Shown: piece by piece, positions 15,519 to 26,740 of the stretch
Layout of the letters: each line of letters opens with the position of its first letter
Numbering within the stretch: the stretch's first letter is position 1
Assembly: GCA_012862575.1 (NCBI GenBank)
Contig: BLSF01000008.1
Coordinates: forward strand, 719,871 to 783,870
Direction of reading: 5' to 3'
From: Parietichytrium sp. I65-24A
Taxonomy: Eukaryota; Sar; Bigyra; Thraustochytrida; Thraustochytriidae
DNA length: 64,000 nucleotides
The notes under the pieces: generated by a model
What the model was told of the DNA's origin: nothing
The model's database searches: none
What the model saw: only the letters and a program-made list of their open reading frames with translations
Made by a program: the position numbers and the translations under genes

Positions 15519-17681
15519 CTACCATGTGTTACATGGGGGGTTGCTGCACCACGGATCATTCCAGATTTTGTTTCCGTACACCTCAGGTTGCAGCAGCCGG
15601 TCGGGCGGAATCGTTGCGCGTTGCCCATTATCCCACGGAGTTCGTAAGTCCTCGTCAATGGTCAGCGCGATTCCAAAGAGCTTGTCCTCAGCGCAATCCA
15701 GTCGGCATTTTTTCACGTTCAAATTGATGGTCCCTATAATGGTCCCAGGGATATTTCCGGTGTTGATGCGGTATGTGAAAGAGTCTGTTCCTCGGAAAGA
15801 AGAGTTTGGGACATACACAACTTGTCGCTCGTTGCGAATGACGTTGGCCATTGCTTTTGACCCATCCAAGTTTGTGGTGAGGATATTGCCGAGCCCGTAT
15901 TTGTGATTGCAGTCCATCGGGCCACAAATGGACGTGAAAATTTCCTCTCCGGCTTGCGCTTCGATCAGCTCCCCTTTCAAGTATGATTCAGCTTTGTACA
16001 GCTTGCCGTACTTTGGTAGGGTCAAGACTGTCGCAGACATGTCCACGTAATAGACCAAGTCAGAGCCCTCAATCGCCTCGCCAGTGGATCGATTGCGAGG
16101 GGTTATTTCCAGGACCCAGTCACTGATCGATCCGAGCCCATTTTCCACGCTTCGGCGCTTGGATGTCTTTTCGTCCTTGACGGTCTGCTTGACAGAGTCG
16201 GTGATCGCGAGCATCCACGGCCCGTAGATCTCCGTTCCACCAAACACGTCTGAAAATGCTTGCTCAGGCACGTAGTTCCCCGCAGGGATGGGGGAGCCGC
16301 CGTCATATACCTGCAACGAGTACAGCTGATCGGTAAAAAGCAAAATCTCGGAGATGCTGAGGTAAGAGGACTGACGAAGGCCCACGCGAACGTATCTACC
16401 GCGCGCACCAGTTGGCAGAGGGACGTTGATCTGTCGTTGACGATACTCGATTGGAAAATTTTTCTTGTAGGGCGCACTGGCCATGGCGTCCTCCAAAGAA
16501 ATGCTACCAAACGGCACGTCGGACACCAGCACGACGCCGCTCTCCATGTTGGCATTGTAGTACGTGTTGCGAGTACCATTTTGGGCGGTTATAACGCTCA
16601 CGCTCGCTACTTGGTCTTCTGGCAAGCGCTTCGGCCCGGCTGTCAACTCATTCGCAGTTACTTCAAGTGGATTGACGTCCGAGTTTTCGGTGATGAAGGT
16701 AATTGTCCACTCGTACCCACCTGTCACGTCCGCCTCATTTCGAGTGACCGATACGAGCCCAACGTTTGAAAGCGCTTGAAGTTTGGACTGCATCGACTCG
16801 CCTTTGCCAACCCCCGCATCTGTGCTGGTTGGGTCTTCATAAGCCACCGACGGTACTGCGTCGAAGCTAATGTCGGTGGTTTCCGAGACCAAACCATTGT
16901 GTTCCAGCGTCAGCCTGAAAGTTCCAGCGAGGGTGACGATGCCTTTGGTCTTTACGATCTGAATTTCTTTGATTTGATTTTCCGGATCGGGCGTCCACAG
17001 CACCATAGTGCCGAGGTCGTAGCTGGCCCCGAGATCGATTTGATACCAAGGGTTGGTTTCTGTTCTGGTAGCCATCCCTGAGGTGACAATGTCCCCGTCC
17101 GTCGCTCGCCATGCCGCAGTGTTATCGCCAGACATGGTGCTGCTCTGCTCTCCAGGCCGCCCAGAGGCAAGATTGTCCCCAGTCATGTCCGCAAAGGTGT
17201 AGTCGAAACCTGTCCCTAACGCAGTTTGGCTTTCGGATTTGGCCAAGCGCTTCTGCACCTTGGACACAACTGTCTCATACTTGCGCTCGGCCGGGATACC
17301 AAATGTTTTCGTACCACAACGGTTTCCAGAAAGTACCGAAGATTGTTCCTCGTGGAGTATCCTGATGTCGAGATCTCCAGCGGACTCGTGATGTAGGCCG
17401 CGCATCCGAACCTTGATATTGTCCACGACGAGGTCGCTAAACTTGCCCACGTTCCCAAATGTATCGGGGCTTATATATATTGGCCAGTTCAGTTGGCCTC
17501 CCTTGCGTCCCGGCTCCGGCAACAAGGTGGACGACGACAGAGGTACGAACGCCTCTCCATTAATATTGACATCCACTGTCTGGTTCACGGGTAAGCTCAG
17601 AGGCTTCCATTTGTTTTCCACCGCCACACACGTCTCAATCGCCAACGCGGCAGCCGCAGCTGCCCACGCAAGCCCCTTCAT
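15519..17681 (-). CDS. Secreted protein with an interrupted F5/8C (F-type lectin) domain and cadherin/Big-like repeat
   Basis: 720 residues from the ATG at 17681; the frame extends only to a GTG upstream. A signal peptide follows (MKGLAWAAAAAALAIE). Residues about 169-240 carry the first half of an F5/8C or F-type lectin domain: NLASGRPGEQSS, then ATDGD, then NPWYQIDLGASYDLGTMVLW. The second half appears at about 380-450 (VVLVSDVPFGS, then ARGRYVRVGLRQSSYLSISE). Between them sits an insertion of some 125 residues with GTFRLTLEHNG and GGYEWTITF, like the immunoglobulin-type repeats of protist surface proteins. Further on, VVYVPNSSFRGTDSFTYRI near residue 650 resembles bacterial Ig-like/cadherin-like domains. 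It probably binds cell-surface carbohydrate; the ligand is unknown. There is no transmembrane segment or GPI tail, so it is likely secreted or wall-bound. Confidence 0.85.
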   Translation of the reverse strand: MKGLAWAAAAAALAIETCVAVENKWKPLSLPVNQTVDVNINGEAFVPLSSSTLLPEPGRKGGQLNWPIYISPDTFGNVGKFSDLVVDNIKVRMRGLHHESAGDLDIRILHEEQSSVLSGNRCGTKTFGIPAERKYETVVSKVQKRLAKSESQTALGTGFDYTFADMTGDNLASGRPGEQSSTMSGDNTAAWRATDGDIVTSGMATRTETNPWYQIDLGASYDLGTMVLWTPDPENQIKEIQIVKTKGIVTLAGTFRLTLEHNGLVSETTDISFDAVPSVAYEDPTSTDAGVGKGESMQSKLQALSNVGLVSVTRNEADVTGGYEWTITFITENSDVNPLEVTANELTAGPKRLPEDQVASVSVITAQNGTRNTYYNANMESGVVLVSDVPFGSISLEDAMASAPYKKNFPIEYRQRQINVPLPTGARGRYVRVGLRQSSYLSISEILLFTDQLYSLQVYDGGSPIPAGNYVPEQAFSDVFGGTEIYGPWMLAITDSVKQTVKDEKTSKRRSVENGLGSISDWVLEITPRNRSTGEAIEGSDLVYYVDMSATVLTLPKYGKLYKAESYLKGELIEAQAGEEIFTSICGPMDCNHKYGLGNILTTNLDGSKAMANVIRNERQVVYVPNSSFRGTDSFTYRINTGNIPGTIIGTINLNVKKCRLDCAEDKLFGIALTIDEDLRTPWDNGQRATIPPDRLLQPEVYGNKIWNDPWCSNPPCNTW

Positions 17682-18899
17682 CCCGAGAGCGGCAATACTC
17701 AGGCCCACCTTTCCAGACCCGCGAACTAACTGTTCTTGGCCGCTGACTCTGCCGGTCCAAGCCAGCAGCGCAAGCTGGACGTTGGCTTGACGATCCCTAA
17801 GTGCGAAAACTACGGGTTATATTTTATGCGAAATCCTCGACACGATCGCAATTGTTCGTGAGGAAGCCGCTACGTCCTGTCCAGAATTATGCTTTTGCCG
17901 GTGTTACTTTAACGCGCTCATCCAGTCTATTCAGCGCGGTCGTTCTGGCATCGAATCAATCATCAAAACAATATATAAAAATGTGTCTTTGCTCAACCTT
18001 TGGACGCTATTCGACGGCCGTCAAACGCTTTTGCACTGACGTTCATGTTTTGTTCCATGGCTCCATTCTATATTCTTTGTCTTCGGCCCGGTACACTTGC
18101 GTCAACGGCTACAAAGTTCTCCCACTCCAAAGCGAACTCATGTACAACGCGAAGTTCTTTGAATAACTGCTAGCGAGGGTAGGGACGAATAGAATCTCGA
18201 AGGTGCGACAATTTATGCACCAAAATCTCGCCAGCGAATCTAGACCATTGACAATTCTTACGGCGTCGTACCGTGTTAAGGGACTCGAAAGTCACGGCAA
18301 TAACAAGAAGAGGGAACTGGGTCCGCCGTTAGAATGTATCAAGACACGCTTACGCGCGTGCCTGGCGCCATCGAAGGACTCCGCTGTGCTTGGTATTATC
18401 AGTTGAGCCCCAACTTTTGCACCAACCAGTCAAGAAATCGAAGTTGTTGCGAGAAGTCGAGCTTGATAGGCCATCGTTCACATAGACCAAAGAAAAGACT
18501 GCAAATTGCTCTCGAGAACAGATATGGAGCATATGTGCGCCATCTCTTGGTGAAAGCCAAATGTTTATCTCGCTCGACATGTTCGACGACATTCCACCTC
18601 CACCTTGCACTGTATTCTGTAGTTTTACCCGTGTCACCTATGCGCCGATTAGCGTTTGTGTCTCCGTGATGCAAACCAACAAACAAACCTACAAATAAAC
18701 AAACGCACGAACAAAACTGGGTCGGTTCTCACTTGTCTGCCTCACATTTCTCAGATCTGGCTTTCAAATGTGTCCTGCGTGGCTTTCCTTCCATTCCCTT
18801 GGAAGGTTCCAGTACTGAGTAGTACTTGTACTCGCACTTGTACTCGCACAGTGTAGGCGGAAATTGTTCACCCACTTGGCCAGCATCCACCTCTTACGC

Positions 18900-18950
18900 A
18901 CCACAGAGGGAGAGAGAAAGAGAAAGAGAGAGAGAGAGAGAAAGAGAGAG
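18900..18950 (+). repeat. GA microsatellite
   Basis: About 50 bases of GA/GAAA dinucleotide repeat in the gene-poor region. Confidence 0.9.
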
Positions 18951-19704
18951 GCGAAGATCCTCTGCACACAATAAATTCTACAAGTGTGGTCCGGGTCCTT
19001 CCGGATCTTCGGCTTTAGAGTCTGTTTATAATCTCACATTTAGAGATGTCGCCTTTACTTATCTCTCCCTGTGATACTTAAGATACTCACGAGTTGAATA
19101 CTCTGTAGTGCTGGTAAGTACCCCGAACATCGGGGTCACAAATATTCTTTTTTCCCCGCTCTCCTGCTCTTGCTACTAGTGAGTTCTGAATTCTGAATTC
19201 TGCACACTTGCCACTGAGCAGCAGCTCCTCGCGTCGTGAAGGTCCACCGAGAATTCGAAGGATAAGCACTCAGATCATCCGAGAATCCCGCGACGAGTTC
19301 TGGACTTGCAAACTAACTGAATTCTGAGTCCTGAAAAACGTCTCTAGTACGTCCTGTGATAGCGAAAGTAAAAGCTGGGAATTCTGGAAGACTGGAGAAT
19401 TAGATTCTTGAGATTAGTCGCTCACGATCTCCGGACCCGGTGAACCAAAGCCGCATCCCCGCTATGGCTCCCTTCCAGGGGTTTTGCTCTTACGAGTTCA
19501 CTAAGAAAAAGTTAGTTCTTGATGTTCTCGATGCTTGTAGGTCTCGAATACGCAACACTTTGCGCTTTTGTAAACTCAGAGCTCTTGGAAGGAGGTCAGA
19601 CGAGCCGCTGCCGGGGATGGAACGTATTGCTCTGCACTTTTTTATTGCCTGCCATCTAAGCCATCTAAAGGGGGTCCTCTCCTCATCCCGCCCTTGCAGT
19701 CATA

Positions 19705-19730
19705 CCTTTCTTTCTTTCTTTCTTTCTTAC
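19705..19730 (+). repeat. TTTC microsatellite
   Basis: About six CTTT tetranucleotide units. Confidence 0.85.
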
Positions 19731-21990
19731 GTTCGTTCTATGCCTGCAAAGCTCTCAGTCAATTCCCTCCAATGGAAACTTCAGAGCAGGAATTGCAATT
19801 TGCATACTATTCGTTTTTAGTTTAGATAGATCATAGATTGTTGCTGAGTATGAGACTCGAGACTTGCGCACTTGCTTCAGTCTCTCTCTCTCTATCTATC
19901 TATTCATCTCTCCCCCTTTCTGATGTTGATGATTGATTGGTACTGTATAAATGTAGCATTTACTCTGACTGTGAGTAAAGCTGAGACTCCAGAATCTCTC
20001 GACATCTCTGAACTCATTTCATCATGTTGAGCAACTCAATTCCACGCATTGTTCAGTAAGCTCGGCCGATCAAACCCTTCATTGAATCAGCTCTCAAAAG
20101 AGGCTCTTCAAGCGAACGTTTTTGGAAGGTACTGAAACTAGTATTCGAGTACTGGCACTCTCGGCATGATTTCAATGAGCATTTCAAATGGTTTGATTGT
20201 ACATCCACACAGCCACAACACAGCCACAGCCACCGTAGCGCCAAGCACTTTTTGGACTTGCTAGATGTACCGCTCCAAAACCAAAGATGACGAGCACACT
20301 GTCCAAACATATTCTTGCTCACCAGAATCCGGGATTCAGTATGGCTTGTTGACGCTGACACACAGAAATATCGCCATCGCCATCGTCATCTCATTCGAGG
20401 ACCACACAAGCGACAAGCAATGCTGACTAACTTACCCGGCAAAGTACTCGTGGCTGGTACGGGTGGTACCGTGGCGAGATGAAACGAGCAATTGGTACTA
20501 GTACCCGCACCATCACAGCTTACAACATTCGCAAAGCCAACAGGAAATCAGAAGGATGATCTCGACAGGCTGGCTGACACAAGACCTCGACCTCTACAAT
20601 CTCTACAACACTACAATCACGCATTAGTGGCGAGAGCAATTCTACTAGTCGCAGGCATCGAGTAGAGCGAGCGCACACTGTGGCTTCACGGAGGCTTGGG
20701 GTCACTTATCGAGCCGGGTAGAGCCCTTTCGCAGATCTCGAGCTTGGCAAAGCTCACAAAACGCAATGGCGCTGAGCGGGGCTGTGAACCAGCTTTCGCG
20801 AACGCCTCACAAGGAGGCCTCTCGGTAGCCTCGCAGCAGTGGGTACGGCGAGGGGGCGAGTGAGAGTGAGAGAGTGAGTGTGAGGGTGGCAACGGCAGTT
20901 GTAACATTTTGCCAAACCACCCTCCTCCGCAACCTCCGCAGGCAGCTCCGTGGCCCCAGCCCACCTGCTCATGACACAAATCGGCTGGAGGAATTGTTAC
21001 TTTGACATGCTCGTGATTGTCGCGATTCGTGGCTTTTCGAAAAGCCCACTGCCAGCTGCGCCTTGTTTCATTTGCCACTAACAAGAACGGGCCATGAGAT
21101 ACAGAAGGGGGGAGGGGGATGGATGAAAGGATGAATGAGTAGAAGAAGGAAACGAGCTGGTCTCCCCTTGAGTGCTGATGGTGTTGCTCGAGAGAGAGTG
21201 ACAGAGAGAAATGAACGTATGCCATAAAAGTGTCGTGCCACACGGGTTTCTTTCGCGGGTGGGCTGTGCCACTTGGTGTGTTCACTCGAACTTTCGCATG
21301 AGGTCTGTGCACGGAGAGTGTTGGAAATGGCCTTTCATCGCCACACTAGTTAACTTCCCCTGAGTTGCTGTGATCTCCCAGAATCAGACTCGCACTCGCA
21401 CACTTGCACTCGCAGGGATGTTAATTTCCAACTACCACGCTCGCCAGCTGTGAACTGCAGAGTTCACGATGTAACTCAAGTTCTCTTGTTGTTCAACTTT
21501 CATTCTTAGCGTTCGAAAGAAAAAATCTACTGCAACTTATTTATTTGCTATATAGAGTATGCCCTGTCGCTCCAGTAGTTGAGAATAGCACGGGAGGAGG
21601 AAGGAGAGGTGGGATGTAGAGCATTTGTGTTGTTAGTTTACAGCGAGGTTCTTATTAACAACAGTGGTTCTGTTGGATGACTCGTCAGGCTCTCAAAATG
21701 TACTTGTGGTTTTACTTTCAATTTTGAGTTAGGCTAGTTTATTATGTAGAAATTGCGTGGATTAGCTTGCTGATGGTATTCTTCCCTCTCTCAATTGTCC
21801 CGTTACTACCTTGGCGAAAATGCAGAGTTCCCGGTTTTCTTTTTATTCTTGTGATAGTAAAGTCGAAAGAACATTAAAATTTTTCATTTCTTCTGAGCCG
21901 GAAACACCCTGTTTAGAATTTCCTCTGTCTCTCGCTAAAAGAGCCACAACACAGACACGCGCTTTGGATTGAAGAAATCACACAAGATCT

Positions 21991-22024
21991 AGATTCAGAA
22001 TTCAGAATTCAGAATTCAGAATTC
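21991..22024 (+). repeat. AGAATTC 7-mer tandem repeat
   Basis: Four to five head-to-tail AGAATTC units. Each contains the GAATTC palindrome, so the array is highly self-complementary. Confidence 0.85.
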
Positions 22025-25000
22025 GGATGTCAGAGAGTTCCAGCGATCGCCTCTTGACGTGCATACATTCCCTTGTGCGTGCCTTGTGGCTTGCTTCTGA
22101 ATCGACATTTGACTAATTGACTGGCCGCATCGCGCTCCTGTGAGTCACTTGGAAAGTACGATTAAAACTCTGCTGAATTCTGAATCAGAATATTTGGTCT
22201 TCCCTCCCTGCCCAGCGCGGAGTCTTGAAAGTCTTGAAGGCAAGTAAGTACTCAGAGGAACAACGAAACCACGTGAAAAGAGCATCTGAAGCATGCTAAA
22301 GCCGCCCTGAGGTTCCTGAGGTATTTGTTCGAATTGAAAGTTAGAAGTTTGCGGGGCACAATCTACATCCCGACTACATACTTCCAGATTTGGAAAGAGG
22401 CGACAAGAAGCCCTGACCCAAGAGCACTCCGCTCCGTAGCATTCGCACATGTAAAGTGAGAAACCGTGAGAGAAAGGCGAGGGCTGTATGAGGCTGTTTC
22501 AAAACTTGCTGCCACGGTCATGCACGGGAAACGATTTCCAAGTTCCAAATTTTTCCCTTGCCAAACTTTCCAAGGCTTCTCTCCGGGCTGGAGATAGTAT
22601 AGCACTTCCACTGGCACCCTATCCATCACATGACGGTTCATTACAGTAAACTCCAAGTTTACTTTAGAGTCTAAGCTTTGGTTAACTATAATAACACACA
22701 GACAACACGTAATACCTCTGGGTACACACCTCGGCGAGTTTATAGGAAGGGTAAGTCCGCCCTAGTGCTAGTGTGTTCCCTTGAGCTCCCTTACTTTCAT
22801 TCTTCAACTACCTGTTATATATAATTTCAACTAGCTCACTGCTTGGAGGGTAGTAGTGGCTGGGAGAAAAATCTCAGACCTCTCAGACCTCCGGTTTTTT
22901 GCTATGGCACAGGAAAGGGAAGAAAGGAAAAAGGAAGGATGGAAGGAAGGATGAAGAAGGAAACATCAACTTGAACAAGCAAAGAAAAACAGCGAGTTGG
23001 TTGAGTTGGTAGTCGAGAACGCCCCGCTCTCGGACAATCGTACTCAGCACTGCATGAGCTAAGGTCGAGGCAGGGGTAAGCTTTCCTTCCCTTCAACCTT
23101 GGAGGAAGATTGTCGATTTCGAAATCGAGAGCAGCTATTTCGTACTGCCCGTTCCCTGCAAGTTTGTGCCTGTCAGCTCCAACCTTCTTCCTGTTCGCGT
23201 TGTGACGATCCGAATTTCGAACTGCTGTGAATTACCATACCGTACTTTCATGATTCCCTCTTTCAAGAGTGAACGAGCGCTAAAGCGTACATCTCCCCCG
23301 ATCGAGCGACAGTGATACGGATATGGTGATACTAGATGGCGCGTTGCGTTGCGTTGAGGTGCTGCCTGCTTGGTGCGCCCATCAGCCCGCCACGGGGCTG
23401 CCATGATGAAGGTCCACCCACGATGCTCTACTTGGAAAGGGGGGAAAGTACGACGATTTGCTGCTTTCGGCCAGTCTGACGTGCTTCGTGGGGCAAGCCA
23501 GTAGATAGGCCCGTGCGGGGTGGGGTGGTCGACTTGGCGTAATCGTTTTCACGATGTTCCTGGCAGGCTGGCACGGTCCTGGGAGAAGGTAGTTGTGAGG
23601 ATTCGAGCCGGGTGTCCAGTAGAACCTACAACTAGCCGGGAACGCAGAGACGTAGAGACTTGGAGTGGTGGCAGCCTGGCAGCGCTTGTAAAAAGCTCTC
23701 ACGGATGTGAACCCAATTCACTGCAACTTTACGAAAGAGTGTTTCGTTTGGAAGTTGGAGCACAGACGCGCACTAGGCGAACACCGCATTCTGTGTATGC
23801 TAACTGGCCAGTATCAAAACTCCTAGCCACTCCTGCCCAACTCACGAACAACACACACTTTGAGCGAGCTGTTTTGGCAGACTGGCACTGCACAACTGTC
23901 TGCCAGTGAGACTGACTGTGCATGAGCTCTACATTCTACTGTTTCATTTCTTGGGTGATTGATTTTTTTTATCCACACCGCTCGAACTTTTGCACGTCAT
24001 GGTGCCTCGCATGGCACTTGTGTAATTTATGTTCCCGGTTTCTCTTTTCCCTTCACGGTTGCACTCGCCAAAAGCCAAAAGACCGACTTGGAGAACTTTT
24101 AGCGAATTCCGCCTTACCTTGTTCGTGTTCACTGTTCATAAAATAGAAATAGAAATAGAAAAATAATTAGAAATGCACATTGACTGCGCGAATTCATTAT
24201 TTCGATCCTCTCCCCCGTTTACCTCGTTTTCCCCCTCCCCCCTCAGGGCGTCGCGAGATGAAAATCTCAAGCCCGAACCAAAATTGGTGAGATTCAGAGT
24301 TCACTTCAATCACGACAAAGATGGAGGAAGGCAAGTCTCTGCTAGTCTAGAACACGCTCATTTCGAGACTTGCTGTTCTGTTTTTAAATCAGATGCTTCG
24401 AAACCACTGTTAGATTCAGTGAAATTTGAAGACAGTCAGTCTGAATGAAAAAATTAGCTAGATTTTGTAAAAACAGATGTTGGCTGGGTGGGTGCTTCAG
24501 ACGGTAGTTTGAGCTTTCCTTGATCGCTTTGGCCCTCGCCCCACTGGACCATCTGCTAGCGCGGAGAGTAGGCGCTTCGTTTGCAGACGAGGTGTCGAGA
24601 AGAAGAGGAGGAAAGAGAAATCAAAAACTAAAGTTGTTAAAATTAAAACTAAGAACTGAAATCCTCCGTCTCTCAACATCGACGTGAAAGTACAGAGAGC
24701 GCACACCTTTCCTGCAGTCATCTTGATTGAACTATCGAACTGCCAAGAAGGAGGCTAATACGACTTTCCTAAACGCGCATTAATAGGTACTACAGCAACC
24801 TGGAAGTGCATAGAGGCGCAAAAACGTTCGTTCCTCTTCCTGTTCCCTCCCTGCCAGTCTCAGTGTGCGGCAGTGCTTTCTTTCTCCCGCCTGTCTGCAC
24901 TGTCCACACTATTACTCCACATCTATGTTATTCCGAAAGTCGCGATGCTCGATGCTATGAGGAGCGCTATATGCCGAGTAGCTTTATGGTTAAATCCACC

Positions 25001-25782
25001 CTTTCCTTTCCTCTTCCCAAGCAAACCTCCGTTAGTTCTTCATTCATCTCCTCTTCCTCTGTCGACTTGAACGTTGCCCTGCCCCGCCCCGCCCGTGGCA
25101 AGAGCTTGGTGTAAATAAAAAAGGGAGATGACACCTCCGCTTTACGGTTCAAATCTGTTCAGAGAACAGAACAGTCGTGCTCACAACTCCCAATGCAACA
25201 TCAAACTGTCTCACAGTCGTCACAACTCACAGAATAGTACACACCTTTGGTAGCATTGGGGTTAGACTTCCACTAGCCGCTGTAGTAGTCGAGCGCCGCG
25301 AAAGTGAAAGTATATGCCTTGAGTAGAAAGAGTACTAGCGGCAAGTACCCTGTGCCAGTGGTTGTGGGTGGATGAGATAGAGAGGGATGTAGGAGAGGGG
25401 GCAGTGGCGGTGAGTCACGGCAAAAAGATGAAAGTACAAATTCCAATTTACTATTGATTTTAATCAACAGTAAAACAGCATACAGTTCGTTCTGTGTCGC
25501 CGTTGGCTGACAGAGAAAGTCAGTGACGCAAATTCCCGGAATCATAAAAAGAGAGCAACAACTAGAATTTGAGTTTGGAAACTCAAAGTAGTTTCTTACC
25601 AGTAGCGAGATTGCTTCCATTGCTTCTAGCGAAAGCCAACCGATTTGTACCTTGCGCCGCCGAGATTTGCTGCTCGTGCGCTCGTTCCAGTCTAGTTGAT
25701 GCATTTGGAAGCTTCTGCGAGACCAACTAACCAAACTGACCAAACCACCTCTCTGACATTCCCTGACGCACAGCTCACCCTT

Positions 25783-25806
25783 CTTCTCTCTCTCTCTCTC
25801 TCTCTT
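25783..25806 (+). repeat. CT microsatellite
   Basis: About twelve CT units within a larger pyrimidine-rich tract that extends, with breaks, to about 26160. Confidence 0.85.
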
Positions 25807-26122
25807 TTTATTTTCTCTGGCTCTTGCTTCCTTGCTTTCTTGCGTTGTCTCCCTCACACCCTTGTGTTGCCCTCCCAGCAGCCTCCCATGCCTCTCTCTC
25901 ACTCACTCAAGTCGCAGTACTCAGTGTGAAAGAAAGTACACTTTCTTGGCTTCCACTCTCTCACTTTCTCACTCTCTCTCTCTGTCTGTCAGTGATTCTG
26001 CCTTCTCCTTCTTGTCTCGGTGTGTACTTGTGCGGCTCTGTCATCCCTTCTTCCTCTTCATTCTCCAGATTTCTCTCGCTCTCTCTTTGTCTGCACCTCA
26101 CCTTCCCTCCTTTCTTTCTTCC

Positions 26123-26146
26123 TTTTTCTTTCTTTCTTTCTTTCTC
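26123..26146 (+). repeat. TTTC microsatellite
   Basis: CTTT tetranucleotide run at the 3' side of the pyrimidine-rich tract, followed after 20-30 bases by a purine-rich A/G stretch that could pair with it. Confidence 0.8.
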
Positions 26147-26295
26147 CTCTTTCGCTTTGATTTCATGACTTGGCGACTTACTTAAAAAAAAAGGAGGGAA
26201 AGAAAGCCAAGTCGCTCCTTCAAGCAACAGGAGCTGAGAGTCACGAACTAACAACATGCAAAAAGTAAAAAAGGACCTCTGAAATCCTGACAACG

Positions 26296-26360
26296 CGAAA
26301 GTGAATGTGAATGTGAATGTGAATGTGCTAGTGAAAGTGAAAGTGAATGTGAATGTGGAG
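26296..26360 (+). repeat. GTGAAT / GTGAAA hexamer tandem repeat
   Basis: About ten units alternating between GTGAAT and GTGAAA, 380-445 bases before the zinc-finger gene start. Confidence 0.85.
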
Positions 26361-26392
26361 CCGCGAAAGTGACTGCAGACCGTGAGAGCAAG

Positions 26393-26440
26393 AGAGAAGA
26401 GGAGAAGAGGAGAAGAGGAGAAGGAAGGAAGGAAGGCAAG
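26393..26440 (+). repeat. GAGAAGAG and GGAA tandem repeat
   Basis: Purine-only run made of GAGGAGAA units then GGAA units, about 300 bases upstream of the zinc-finger gene. Confidence 0.85.
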
Positions 26441-26740
26441 TAGGAATTTGTGTTTGGCTGGTGAGTCCAGACCGAGCAGTTGAACAAACAGAACCAGAAA
26501 AGCCTTCAGAGGAAGCGCACTTGGCACACGCTTTCTTAGTAGCGCACAGATTGCGAGCTGAGTGATCTTGCTCAAGATCTGTAGTTACGACTGCCAATTG
26601 CCGACTGCCGAGTCCGCAAAAGCCCAAGAGGCGAGCAGACACCTTTTTCCAAGTTTCGAGCCCGACGGAGTCTCGAAAGCTAAAAGGTCGCTGGTGTGCC
26701 GCTCGTCCAGGCGACACATCGTTCCAAGAGCGCTCTTTCA

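Larger units (their letters stand above)
17682..26740. other. 9 kb gene-poor region
   Basis: No frame here shows a recognisable domain, signal peptide or consistent codon bias. The longest frames are translations of microsatellites or of pyrimidine-rich DNA. It contains GA/CT, TTTC, AGAATTC, GTGAAT and GAGAAGAG arrays, listed separately, and many GAATTC sites. Non-coding RNAs, small spliced genes or regulatory DNA cannot be excluded. Confidence 0.6.

Noticed and set aside
20686-21312. 208-residue minus frame in the gene-poor region
   Set aside because: The translation follows GAGAGTGAG-type low-complexity DNA; no signal, domain or consistent codon use.
23590-23640. Possible tRNA T-loop (GGCTCGAATCC on the minus strand)
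   Set aside because: The flanking bases do not form a five-pair T stem and no anticodon or acceptor stem could be placed.
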